64,000 bases of DNA, taken from assembly GCA_023055425.1 (NCBI GenBank), contig JALGPY010000034.1, positions 1,054,001 to 1,118,000 on the forward strand, given 5' to 3'. Numbering within the stretch: the first letter of the stretch is position 1; every line of letters begins with the position of its first letter. Shown here one piece after another: positions 32,386 to 41,818 of this stretch. This DNA is from Linanthus parryae (taxonomy: Eukaryota > Streptophyta > Magnoliopsida > Ericales > Polemoniaceae). The notes below the pieces were generated by a model. It was not told the origin of the DNA, ran no database searches, and saw nothing but the letters and a program-made list of their open reading frames with translations. Made by a program: the position numbers and the translations under genes.

Positions 32386-33615
32386 TTAAGTAAGTAATGC
32401 AAGGCTCTCACTGTATAGGAATGTAAGCATTCCGGAGTCTCTTCTCCCGAATTTCTCAGTCACCCCGTTTACTGGATCATACAAGTACAGAGAGCAGTCT
32501 GGCTTCTTATGGAAGAGTATCAAATCGAGGTTATCCTTCCTGAAAAATCCCACAAAAAGTCTAACCTTGACGGACGGTTTACAAGTCAGCACTTTAGACC
32601 ACGATGGATTGGCACCGCCACAATCATTCAATACCCAGACATCAAACCCATCATAGGAACTACCAGAAGCAGTCCACTGTTTGACAAATACTGCAAGAGA
32701 TCCTTTGTAAGGAGCAATATGATAGAAGATAAAGAGGGGCGCGATGAGCATCTCAATCCTTTCAAAGACCTCACCAACCATGTCATAACGTAAAATGAAC
32801 ATATCTTCTATATTAAAACTTGAAATAGTAGGAATGACAGATACATGCCAATGCATATACCCATTCACACAAGTTACGCCACGAATAATAGTGGAACTTC
32901 TTAACCGGATCCGACAAGGGACAGGTATACTCTTCTCAGCCCATGAATTAGTAGCAGTAGAGAACACATTGACCTGCGCCCTGGCCTCTTCTGCTTCTGT
33001 AACATTCAATCTAAACTGAGCTACCTTGAAAGCATTAGTGATCGGATCGAAGCAAAATCCAGAGCCATACCAACTACCATTTCTAACAAAATCCTTATCC
33101 GACGATGCCGGAGCCTCCATCATAGCATCCCCAATTTCCCTAACCTTTCTAGTAGCAGGGTTCCAAAGGGCATACTTCTGTGGGCGTTCTGAAAGAGATA
33201 AGCAAACTACACCACGGAAACAACCCACGATTTCAACTTCTTCCAAGTGTTCCCTAAATGTCAATCTTTCTGTGACATCGCCGAATCCGAAAGAGACTAT
33301 AGTCTTTGGAGGCCTTGCAACATTACGGGGAGTAACATTGTGATTCTTACACGAAGAGACTAAAAGAGAGACTTGTTTCTTCCGGTGGCTGCGTGTGGAG
33401 TGAATTGAGATGAAACTGGGAGAGGTTATCAGAGAATACCAGAGCTTGGAGACGGATTTGAACTGCAACAGTGATTTCACCGGAAGCCTCACGAGGATCT
33501 CAAGTATATCGTCTTCGCTTAACTCTTTCTGGATTATCTCTCCATCTTCTTGTTCTTCAGGACCTGAACGAACATCAAGAGATGCATCGGAATCCATAAT
33601 CGGGACTAAGAACAA
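32386..33615 (-). CDS. F-box protein with FBA type 1 domain
   Basis: Open frame of 409 codons. The family-typical start is the Met at residue 7 ('MDSDASLD', 33597), so the first six residues may be untranslated. The F-box is at about residues 32-70 ('LSEDDILEILVRLPVKSLL', 'SVSKLWYSLITSPSF'). The FBA region has 'VGCFRGVVCLSLSERP', 'WNPATRKVREIG', 'FSTATNSWAEKS', 'VNGYMHWHV', 'YDMVGEVFERIEM', 'YKGSLAVFV', 'VWVLNDCGGANPSW' and 'LYLYDPVNG', ending 'SLALLT'. Gly in the usual 'CFNG' is kept but Asn is Arg. Predicted SCF substrate receptor with unknown substrate. A donor site 'CAG|GTAAAAG' lies right after the stop. It is closer to 13879-15050 than to 18834-20024 in the N-terminal part. Confidence 0.94.
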   Translation of the reverse strand: MFLVPIMDSDASLDVRSGPEEQEDGEIIQKELSEDDILEILVRLPVKSLLQFKSVSKLWYSLITSPSFISIHSTRSHRKKQVSLLVSSCKNHNVTPRNVARPPKTIVSFGFGDVTERLTFREHLEEVEIVGCFRGVVCLSLSERPQKYALWNPATRKVREIGDAMMEAPASSDKDFVRNGSWYGSGFCFDPITNAFKVAQFRLNVTEAEEARAQVNVFSTATNSWAEKSIPVPCRIRLRSSTIIRGVTCVNGYMHWHVSVIPTISSFNIEDMFILRYDMVGEVFERIEMLIAPLFIFYHIAPYKGSLAVFVKQWTASGSSYDGFDVWVLNDCGGANPSWSKVLTCKPSVKVRLFVGFFRKDNLDLILFHKKPDCSLYLYDPVNGVTEKFGRRDSGMLTFLYSESLALLT

Positions 33616-33843
33616 TTTGCAACTGCTGCCGAAGTGAACAATCTAGATTTTCAGTTTTGAAATGATGGATCGGTTGATTGTGGTTGAGACTCGGGAAGAA
33701 TTCAAATGATTAGTTTGGGTTGTGAGCGAGAATGATCCGTGGATTGAGCAATGAGAGAAGAACCGTTGACAATTGCTGCGGAATAGACATTGTCTTCGAT
33801 TCTAAAAAGTATTTGAATAGGACGTGAGGGATTGTTTCTTTAA

Positions 33844-34611
33844 GGGCATCTCCAACCCCATGGGGGGAGGGGGAGGGGGAAGGGGAAAATCGTATAAAAA
33901 TATGGTTCATGTCCAACCCCATAGGGGGAGGGGGAGGGGGAGGGGGTGCTATGGGGATAAATTTTGCCTTGGGTGAGGGATGGCTAGGGGGGATTTCGCC
34001 ATGGACATCCCCTCCCCCTCCCCCTACATGGAATGATTAATTTAATTTCAGATTTGATAATTTTAATTACACATACTAATATTTTGTGATTATATTATGT
34101 ATTTTATTACTACGATTAATAAATTTTATTTTGTATTATTTTTTAAAATTAATAATGTATTCACGATTATTGGAAAGTATATTTACGAAAATTCAGTGTT
34201 ATATTATTTTTTTGAAATTTAATAAAACTTATTTTTTATACTGTTAATAATTATAATTTCAATAATTAAAAAACACGGTTAAAAACGTCAAATTTATTCA
34301 ATGATAACGATACAAAATATATCATTGTTATTATTATTAACATCCTTTTTGTGTGTATGTGTGTGTGTATATATATATTGGTAAACAATTTTGCATTTAC
34401 TTTTTTGGTATTAATAATTTATTTTTAAATCATTAAATATATATTACAAATTAATTTTTTGTGTGAGGGGAAAGAAATGGGTTGGAGACGATTAGTAGTT
34501 TGGCGGAAGGGGAGGGGGAGGGGGAGGGGGAAAATGGTGGGCCCGTGAGGGGAGGGGGAGGGGGAGGGGGAGGTGAGGGGAGGGGGAAAAAGCAATGGGT
34601 TGGAGATGCTC
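33844..34611. mobile_element. PIF/Harbinger-like MITE
   Basis: The ends are GGGCATCTCCAACCC and, inverted, GAGCATCTCCAACCC, flanked by TAA on both sides (33841-33843 and 34612-34614). This terminal sequence and 3-bp target are typical of Tourist/Harbinger MITEs. The element is 768 bp with GGGGGA-rich subterminal tracts on both sides and an AT-rich core. It encodes nothing and lies about 230 bp upstream of the F-box start codon. Confidence 0.85.
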
Positions 34612-34614
34612 TAA

Positions 34615-35995
34615 GGGACACGTCTTGTACACTACTTTTTTGTTATTTGGGTAATTTACAATTTGCATCCTCTAATTTTGGTAAATACACATTAACTACC
34701 CTAACTTTTCACTGATTAACATGTTGCACCCCTAATTTGTGTCTAAATATTTACACAACGTACCCTTCCGTCAACAGCAGTTTAATGGCTGTGAGCTGGC
34801 AGTGGGGCACAAAAATGGAGGGGTGTTCATCAAAAATTGGGACTTTAATAGTACAATACGGTGGGGGAGCAAGTCAAAATACAAAAACTCACTATACTGG
34901 GGTGAACCCAATAATATGTTTCGCTGAAATCAAAAGACTTCATTTTTCCATAAACATGTCACAACTACTCTACCAGGATTCAAAAGCATCATATCTAAAC
35001 CGTACAAGAGAGGCCTCAGTTACCAGCCAGTTTAACATTCGTAAGATAATTTGTACTAAAAGGTTGAGCAACCATAACCATATCGGGGTCAAAGGACATT
35101 GATCTCATCATGGTGAAAAGGGGGAGCAATTGGACATTAGGTGTTCCAATGGCCTTGCATCTTCTTGCAGCTTGTAAGGTGGCTGTGAGAACACTTCCTT
35201 GAGTTCCATCTACTACACCTAGACAAGGGATACTCACTCAAAGGTAAACTGGCAATATTAGCTTCTTCATTCTCCATTCTCTTTGCTATTTCCTTCCTGA
35301 GGCTTTGATGTCTCTGTGTCATTCCTCTTGCATTCTGCATTTTCTGAAAATAAAAATAAAACTTTTTTAGTCCATAAGATGAGAAAAGAGGTTGTTGAGT
35401 TTCCATTTAACACTACAGTAAAGAGCAAAGAAGGGGGTCAATCAGGAATCATAACAGCACAACCACTCCGTCCGTCACGAAACGAGTGTCATGCAAACCA
35501 GTGTTCAATTTAGTACTTGTTTAGACTTCCATGCAAACCAGATGTCAGTTTCATTCGGCTGAGTAGCGAAACCACAAATCACTGCTTTATCTTGATGACA
35601 ACATAGACCTATGAGAATTCCCCTTGATATCTCTCCCAAATAGTTACCGAAACTGGGCCATCAACGCATGAGTTATCAATCTTTAACGTAAACCTTATTT
35701 TGCTTAGATTGCTTTACCCAGGCTCTGACCAACTGAGTGCAAAATTAAATCCTCGCTGACAGCTACATTTGGAAAGAAGTGAAAATCTTTCAGATAATCC
35801 AAGTACTTACTGCTATTCAACATATAATTTCATGAAAATTATGCCGCTTAGATCTTAAGATGTAAATCATCCACCGAGTAAGGGTTACCTTTTCATGAAC
35901 TTTAGGTGACACAGGGATTCCAAGTCAAATAGCCCTCGCAAAGGGACAATGGAGAAGAGGTGATCCACATTTTTCCTTACACAGATGACAAGCAC
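34615..35995. other. Intergenic; duplicated non-coding block
   Basis: About 34960-35560 is a diverged copy of 30690-31210 and would be the 3' UTR exon region of the split F-box copy at 39910. The minus strand at 35137-35406 and 35016-35237 is open in short overlapping frames without known features. 35465-35495 is a lone Stowaway-like end ('ctccgtccgtcacgaaacg'). Confidence 0.4.
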
Positions 35996-36470
35996 CTATG
36001 TTGCACAAGTTCTTCTAAAAGGAAACGCACCCACACCGGGTGCTTGTAGGTGCTTCGTGGGTGCTTGGGTGCTTCATGGGTGCTTTGTGGGTGCTTAGTG
36101 GATATTTTAGGGTCATTTTGAAAGCTTAAGTTGATACTTCGGAGGTCTTCTAAAATACGACTACAATTAATCCAAAAAAGCGTGCATCTGTGTGAATACT
36201 TCTAACCATTAAATTACTCATCTATTCAAAAGAACAACGGCAACGACAAGAAGAGATTATGAATCAATGTATGAATTTCTGCGTGATCATAATTTAGATT
36301 ACTAATATTTGTTTATATGTTAGTACAAGGTATCGCAAATAATATAAAATAAACTATATTTAAAAAAAAAAAAAAAAAGTCGCCCCCGCACCCCCGCCGC
36401 ACCCGCACCCTTGAATTTTGGAATTTTGTCGCACCCGCACCTGTAACGCACCCGCACTTGTGCAACATAG
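35996..36470. mobile_element. hAT-like non-autonomous element with 8-bp target duplication
   Basis: Perfect 15-bp terminal inverted repeats CTATGTTGCACAAGT / ACTTGTGCAACATAG, flanked by the direct repeat ACAAGCAC at 35988-35995 and 36471-36478. An 8-bp duplication is the hallmark of hAT transposition. It is 475 bp and non-coding. Near the ends are short tandem GGGTGCTT repeats (36040-36110) and CGCACC repeats (36385-36455) that are roughly complementary to each other, so the element can fold. Confidence 0.92.
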
Positions 36471-36478
36471 ACAAGCAC

Positions 36479-37207
36479 TATCTAGAAGCAATTTTCTGTG
36501 ATGAAGAGTGGATTTAGCAGCAACTATACTATGACTGAGCAGTGAGCACCAGAGAAATTTTATCTAGAGAGGAAGTTTTAGCCTCCACAACTTGAACTTG
36601 GGCCAAGGACATGATGTGTTGTAGCACGAGGAAAAACATTTTTAGATGCAGCCTCGAGACAAATCATTATGAGATTCCAAGGAAAAGAAACGATCAAGTG
36701 AAGTCAATAAGTATGCAGATTAAGCTGAGAAAGATCCATCTCTTGTGAAGTTCCAAATTGGATAATCCAAACTACTACTACTTGCATGGCTACTAGAAAT
36801 TGTAGAAGCTAGCCAATTTGGGGAAACGTATACACCAAATAGTGACCCCAAACTGTCTGATTACGTACACATACAGTATGGCTTAACAAACCAGTGAATA
36901 TGCACACGTCTACTCTATTATACTTCAACATATTTGCATATACTAAAAATTACTCAAATAGTTATATAACATGTGAACTGTTAGATTCTAGAATACAGAA
37001 AGCGGAATATTTAGTCAGATTTGTTTTTAGGCCGAGTATGTTCACAATTCAATGTTTCCTTAGCCGACACCACTGTGGATGAATGTTAAGGCTATTTTCA
37101 TAATTTTACTTTCTCTAATTAAACTCTAGTATTGGATTTCATGTAGACTTTGTTTGGATTTGGACTTTTAAAAGGCCGGAAAGCCATGTCTTTTTTTCAT
37201 CGCACTA
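36479..37207. other. Intergenic, no gene
   Basis: No recognisable coding content or family repeat was seen in this AT-rich stretch. Confidence 0.35.
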
Positions 37208-37595
37208 CTCAGTCCGTCACGAAATGAGTGTCATGCTGTTTTTTAAAATACTTCGTGGAGATGTTTTGACTAGCAAAATTATGCAAGAACTTTCTAATCT
37301 TATCATAGTGTCGTATAGTTCAGATTAGTCTACAACACTGAACAGATTAAGAAGTAATCATATGGTTTTAAGAAGTAATCATATGGTTTAATCATATGGT
37401 TTTGCTACTCAAATTACTTTAGAATCCACGGGGTTCCACCTCAAAACCAATTGGCAATGAGGGGAGTAGCCCAGGAAACTTATTAATTCCTTTTGTTCTT
37501 CTTGAATGTCCGACGTGAGACTTCTCAACAATTACCTCCTCAAAATGCATAAAAGAAAAAAACTGCCGGACACTCATTTTGGGATGGAGGGAGTG
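37208..37595. mobile_element. Stowaway-like MITE
   Basis: The left end CTCAGTCCGTCACGAAATGA follows a TA. The right end is its near inverse (GACACTCATTTTGGGATGGA, then GGGAG). These ends match the known Stowaway (Tc1/mariner) terminal pattern CTCCCTCCGTCCC. The interior is non-coding and holds a small tandem repeat around 37346-37402 ('aagaagtaatcatatggttt'). Confidence 0.75.
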
Positions 37596-38514
37596 TATAC
37601 TAGGTGAAAAATGCCTGCATCACATAAGATGCTTATTCTATATCATAGTATGTACCATTTCAAGAATAGCTGGATCCTTGTTATAAAAAGGCATGAATTG
37701 GTCTACTCAATCCTAAAGAATGATTGTATCTGTAGTTCTTTAAATACACAATTACGATATGACGCACAATACAACTCACATGTTGACAAGTATAACGAAA
37801 TCCAAATTCAGCCGAGTTGGTGTTTAAGTGTTTAGAAATAAAATTCCACACCTTGAAGAGAAGAACACAAATCACACAAAGCACAACAAAATCAACGAAA
37901 TTTACAATTACAAATTCAAACCCCACCTCCACCTTCCTTTAATATTCACATTGAACAGAGCATTAACACAAATTTCATCACTGGAAGCTAAAATAGAACA
38001 TGTCACACACATTTCTCTTTGTTGGAACCAGGTTTTACAACTCAATTATACAGTTATCTGATGTTGAGCTGGCCTTCCTCATAAATTTGGCAGGTAACTT
38101 TATCTAAACTCTCTACTCTCTTTCTACTTTGTCCATTTTGGGAAATAGAGAATTAGAGATTCAACAGGCTGAAGAAAAATAGAAAGAAAACCATGATTTG
38201 CCAATTGAGTTCAAAAAAAGTGACACAGAGCTACTTGAAAGAGTTTCGAACTAACAGTATCCCGTCTTTGAGGTTCCAAGAGCTTCTGTTTACGCATAAA
38301 TGAAATGATCTCAGCTATTGAAGTTTCATTCGTAAATTCATTGCAAATACTTGTCTCTGTCATGATACCACCAAATGCTGAATTCCAAAGGAAAGTACCT
38401 AATAATGGGGTCTTTTGGAGATTTTATTCAGTCTTTAAGAGTGTGAATGCAGTTTAGGTGCACACTGAGGCTGTCTTGTCATCTGTTCTTCTCTCGTACG
38501 GACTTGGATCCTCT
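37596..38514. other. F-box downstream flank, no gene
   Basis: About 37960-38400 aligns with 6480-6960 and 17540-18050, the flank of other F-box copies. No gene was recognised. Confidence 0.4.
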
Positions 38515-39303
38515 CCAGTCCCTTTTGTCTACAGACCCCTAAAGTCCAAATCTCGACCCTTCATCTCAATTTTTCATCTAGTCCACACACACCCTCTCAT
38601 TAAGTAATGGAATCCCTCATTAACCAAAAGTTTAGCCTATTTTTAAGGGATGTGTAGGGTTGTTATTCTTTTTTTGAAAATTTAATTTCCTTTGTCGATC
38701 ACAAAAGGAATGATTAATTTCTGTTCTTGTACAGGCTACTCATTCCATGCTAAAGTGATCAAAGCTTTTTGTGGTCCTGAAACGAAATTAAATTAAAAAA
38801 AAATAAAAAGAGAGAGTAACAACGTACACATATCATCTCACAATTGCCAAAACCTACTCCAGCTCTCCTTTGCAGAGTTCAAATTATTCCTAATAGCTCT
38901 GTAAACAATTGTTTTTCAATCAGACCTCTTCATTAATTCAGACGAGGAGATCAAAGAATTTTTGCAAGAATTGTCATTTTCAGCTTGCTTATGTGGCCTT
39001 CACAGTGAACTATAAAGTTTTTCGAATGGAGTTTTTCACTAGTTGATTTTCGCAGGAGAGATCGAGAGGAAATAACTAAAATTAAAACTTCGTGATGATG
39101 ATCGTAATCGGCAAGGGATAAATCTGAGGTGGAATATTTGGTTGGCGGGAAGGTAAGTCCGATCAAGTTGATGCACATCCCTTAAAAATAGGCTAAACTC
39201 TTGGTTAAGGAGGGATTCCGTTAGGGTGTATGTGAACTAGATGAAAAATTTAGATGAAGGGTCGAGATTTGGACTTTAGGGGTCTGTAGACAAAAGGGAC
39301 TGG
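38515..39303. mobile_element. Long-TIR (MULE-like) non-autonomous element
   Basis: The left arm, about 38515-38670, and right arm, about 39165-39303, are inverted copies of each other over roughly 140-150 bp (shared 'ccagtcccttttgtctac', 'ggtcgagatttggac' inverted, 'ttaaccaa', 'tttaagggatgtg'). Arms this long suggest a Mutator-type MITE. No clear 9-bp target duplication was found. The interior encodes nothing recognisable. Confidence 0.75.
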
Positions 39304-39909
39304 ATACATGGACATCTTTAGCTATTAAGATGCAAATCCGTCGTATGTAAATGGGAAAACATTCCTTTCATAAAAAGTAAATATTTCTTATCAATAAATC
39401 TAACTAAACAAACACGGAAATCAGACGATTTGATCACAAGAAAGAAGGGAAGGATGGTTTCTAGCAATCAAGTGACTCAAGTAATTGAGGGAGGTGGTTA
39501 AAGGAATTCACATGGCTGAACAATCAACGTTGATGGTAACTCTGTATTCCTACCTACATCCTCAATCTATTTCTTCCAATTTCCCTACTTTAAACAAATA
39601 CCCATGTGATGTTTTGTTCTTGGGAATGACCTTTTGAAATGTTGTTAATAATCGTTAATTTCATAGATAACCCATCAAGATTGGATTGGTCGTTGTGTCT
39701 TTCTGGTTCAACATGAGAAGGCATCATCATTTTCACATAAAATTTCCTCAATGGAAGTAGAGTGGGAAGGAGAGCTTCTCTTGGAACCATAATCAGTTCA
39801 TTTGTAAGAAAAACACAAGTAACACCGCACAAGAAAACAAGAATAATCTTAACAGAATACATTTATATAAAAAAAATAACAAAGAGATAACCAGTGCTTA
39901 CCTGATTAA
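39304..39909 (-). other. F-box downstream flank
   Basis: It aligns with 7150-7770, 18200-18830 and 31840-32380. The plus strand 'cttacctgattaatt' at 39899-39913 is the inverse of the donor CAG|GTAAG next to the stop codon of the adjacent F-box copy. Confidence 0.45.
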
Positions 39910-40450
39910 TTAAGTGGTGCAAGGCTCTCACGGTATAAGAAGGTATTCGTCCCGGAATACCTTTTCCCAAACTTCTTGGTCCCCATTCTCTGGATCATAA
40001 AAGTGTAAAGAGCAGTCCGGCTCCCTACCGAGGAGTATCATATAAACGCTATCTTTCCTGAAAAATCCCAAAGACATTCCAATCTGAATGGACGGCCTAC
40101 ATGTGAGAAGTTTAGACCATGACTGATTGGCCCCGCCATAATGATTCAACACCCACAAATCAACCTTCGAACCAGTCTCCTCATGGGCAAATAGAGCAAG
40201 AGATCCTTCGTAAGCAGCAAGTTGATAGTAGACAAAGACGGGGGTGATTGGCATTTCAATCCTTTCAAATACCTCGCGATTCATGTCATTACTTAAAATG
40301 CACATATCTGCTAGTTCAAAATTTATACAAATCTCATCTCCTTCTGTAAAATCACTACTGTCAAGCATAGCTATATGCCAATGCATATATCCATTCACAC
40401 ATGATACGCCACGTTTAATACTAAAACCCCTTAACCGTATCTTATACGGG
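39910..40450 (-). pseudogene. F-box pseudogene, C-terminal part (split by retrotransposon)
   Basis: The minus strand reads FBA sequence from the insertion point: 'CVNGYMHWHIAM', 'DMNREVFERIEMP', 'YEGSLALFAHE', 'SWSKLLTCRPS', 'LHFYDPENG'. A one-base shift near 39980 moves the natural ending ('SLAPLN' in another frame) out of frame. At 40450 the gene is cut by the gypsy element; the continuation toward the N-terminus is at 55475-55636. The intact relatives keep reading through the point where the element sits, so this gene existed before the insertion. Confidence 0.88.
40446..40450. repeat. Target site duplication, left (ACGGG)
   Basis: ACGGG abuts the LTR end TGTGCACAAG. The same five bases follow the other LTR at 55475-55479. 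Five bp is normal for Ty3/gypsy integrase. Confidence 0.9.
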
Positions 40451-41078
40451 TGTGCACAAGAGATTCCGGCGGGGAGAACTCCGTGTACACCGTAAGTAGA
40501 GGATCAGAGATGGCACAGGAAGAGTTGGGTTGTGTGTAGGGAGAGAGTAAGGCAGTAGTAATGTCTGAGAGAGAGACAGAGGTTTGGCAGAGCTTCCGCG
40601 TATGGCTAGTGTGTTCTCCCTTGTATGGAAAGGTTAACGTCCTATATATAACGGAGAATGTGACCGTTGCAGTGTGGTTAATGCGCCCATCAATGGCGGC
40701 TTAATTAGCTTAACCACAGCGGCACGTTCATCCGCGTATATAGGGACCGTTAAAGCACGTTGTGCGCGAATACCGGAACCGTTATGGGGTTGACCGGGTT
40801 TGACCGGATTGACCGGGTTTATGGAGCTCGTGCCATAAATCTCTCAAAAGCAGTTACTAAAGGTCGCGTGCGGACTTGACTCGCACGCGACAGGACTTAC
40901 TCTAGCCTCCAAACCACTAAGTCCCTACAAGTCTCGTGCAGTGGTATGCGAGGGCCCTGTCTCGCAGCCCCCACATGGATCAGCGCGGCTGGTGATCCAG
41001 TGTGTGTGGAGCACAATATGGTGTGCTGGATGGTTGCCACGTGGCCAAGATATGTCAGCTCAGAAATCACTATCTACA
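40451..41078 (-). repeat. 3' LTR of the gypsy element
   Basis: It begins TGTGCACAAG and ends CTATCTACA on the plus strand (TG...CA on both strands) and matches 54847-55474 in length (628 bp) with about 11 differences. It is the 3' LTR because the primer site adjoins the other copy. Confidence 0.93.
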
Positions 41079-41082
41079 TTAG

Positions 41083-41092
41083 CCCCCTTTCT
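41083..41092 (-). other. Polypurine tract
   Basis: AGAAAGGGGG on the minus strand, four bases inside the 3' LTR. It is the usual plus-strand primer for reverse transcription. Confidence 0.75.
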
Positions 41093-41818
41093 GCGCGTGA
41101 AGACTCATAGCTGGATAGACTTCCATGCGCGAAAACCAACATACGCGTCGCCGCCACGCACCAATTCAAATATGAGTAAATTCAGCCCCCGTGCGTGCCA
41201 TTATGACCTAAAACCCCTAGAGTCGTGCCGTCTGGCCTTTAGGGTTTTAGGGGTGACGTCAGCTTGTCCTGTGATTGCGCGATTCGACAGTGACGGTTGC
41301 GATTCGACTACTGAAAGGACGCAACCCTTCATTGTTTTTGGATAAATACTCTGTACTCTCCATTTTTGCAAAGCATCACTTCTTTCTCTTAAAGTGAATG
41401 ATACCCGGAAGTCTTCGAGAGCAGATTCAGATAATCAATCACCAGTTCTCTCCTATCAATCGTCTTCAACTGTGCGCATCTAAGCAAGCTTTACTAAAAC
41501 AAGGTTGGCCTTGTTCAATTTTGTTTAACATACCGATGTATTCTTTGAACTGTGTTGGATCTGCAAACCCATGACATATTATCTGTTGAAAACTTGTGAA
41601 GAAGCTCCAATCTTTGAATCCAATTTCGATTCAGTTCCCCAATGATAAAGACCTTGAATGTAGGGTTTTGAAATCCCTGATAATGCAAACAATTTCCAAC
41701 CTCTAATTTCTGAAATTGGTACCAGAAACTGTTCATCTTTCTTCCCATAGATCTTGAATCTCAGAATTCAAACTGAAGTGTGCATATTTCTCCCCCCTTT
41801 TTTCTTGCTCTTCCGCAG
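41093..41818 (+). other. 5' region of the antisense PMD gene
   Basis: A 'gataaatactctgta' motif at 41341 is a possible weak TATA-type signal. An ATG at 41398 opens a short frame ('MIPGSLREQ') that could be in the first exon. A pyrimidine-rich acceptor 'ttgctcttccgcag' ends at 41818. The donor of the first intron was not fixed: the best GT, after 'aaacaag' near 41502, would be out of phase. Confidence 0.4.

Noticed and set aside
18834..33615. S-locus (self-incompatibility) F-box cluster
   Set aside because: FBA proteins resemble SLF/SFB in layout, but no S-RNase or other S-locus gene is visible and the best family resemblance is to general FBA F-box proteins.
35016..35406. Small minus-strand protein gene beside the split F-box copy
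   Set aside because: The frames overlap out of phase, and the block is a diverged copy of the non-coding region at 30690-31060.
40941..41345. Plus-strand frame of 134 codons across the LTR border
   Set aside because: It crosses the LTR end and polypurine tract and has no family features; chance frame.
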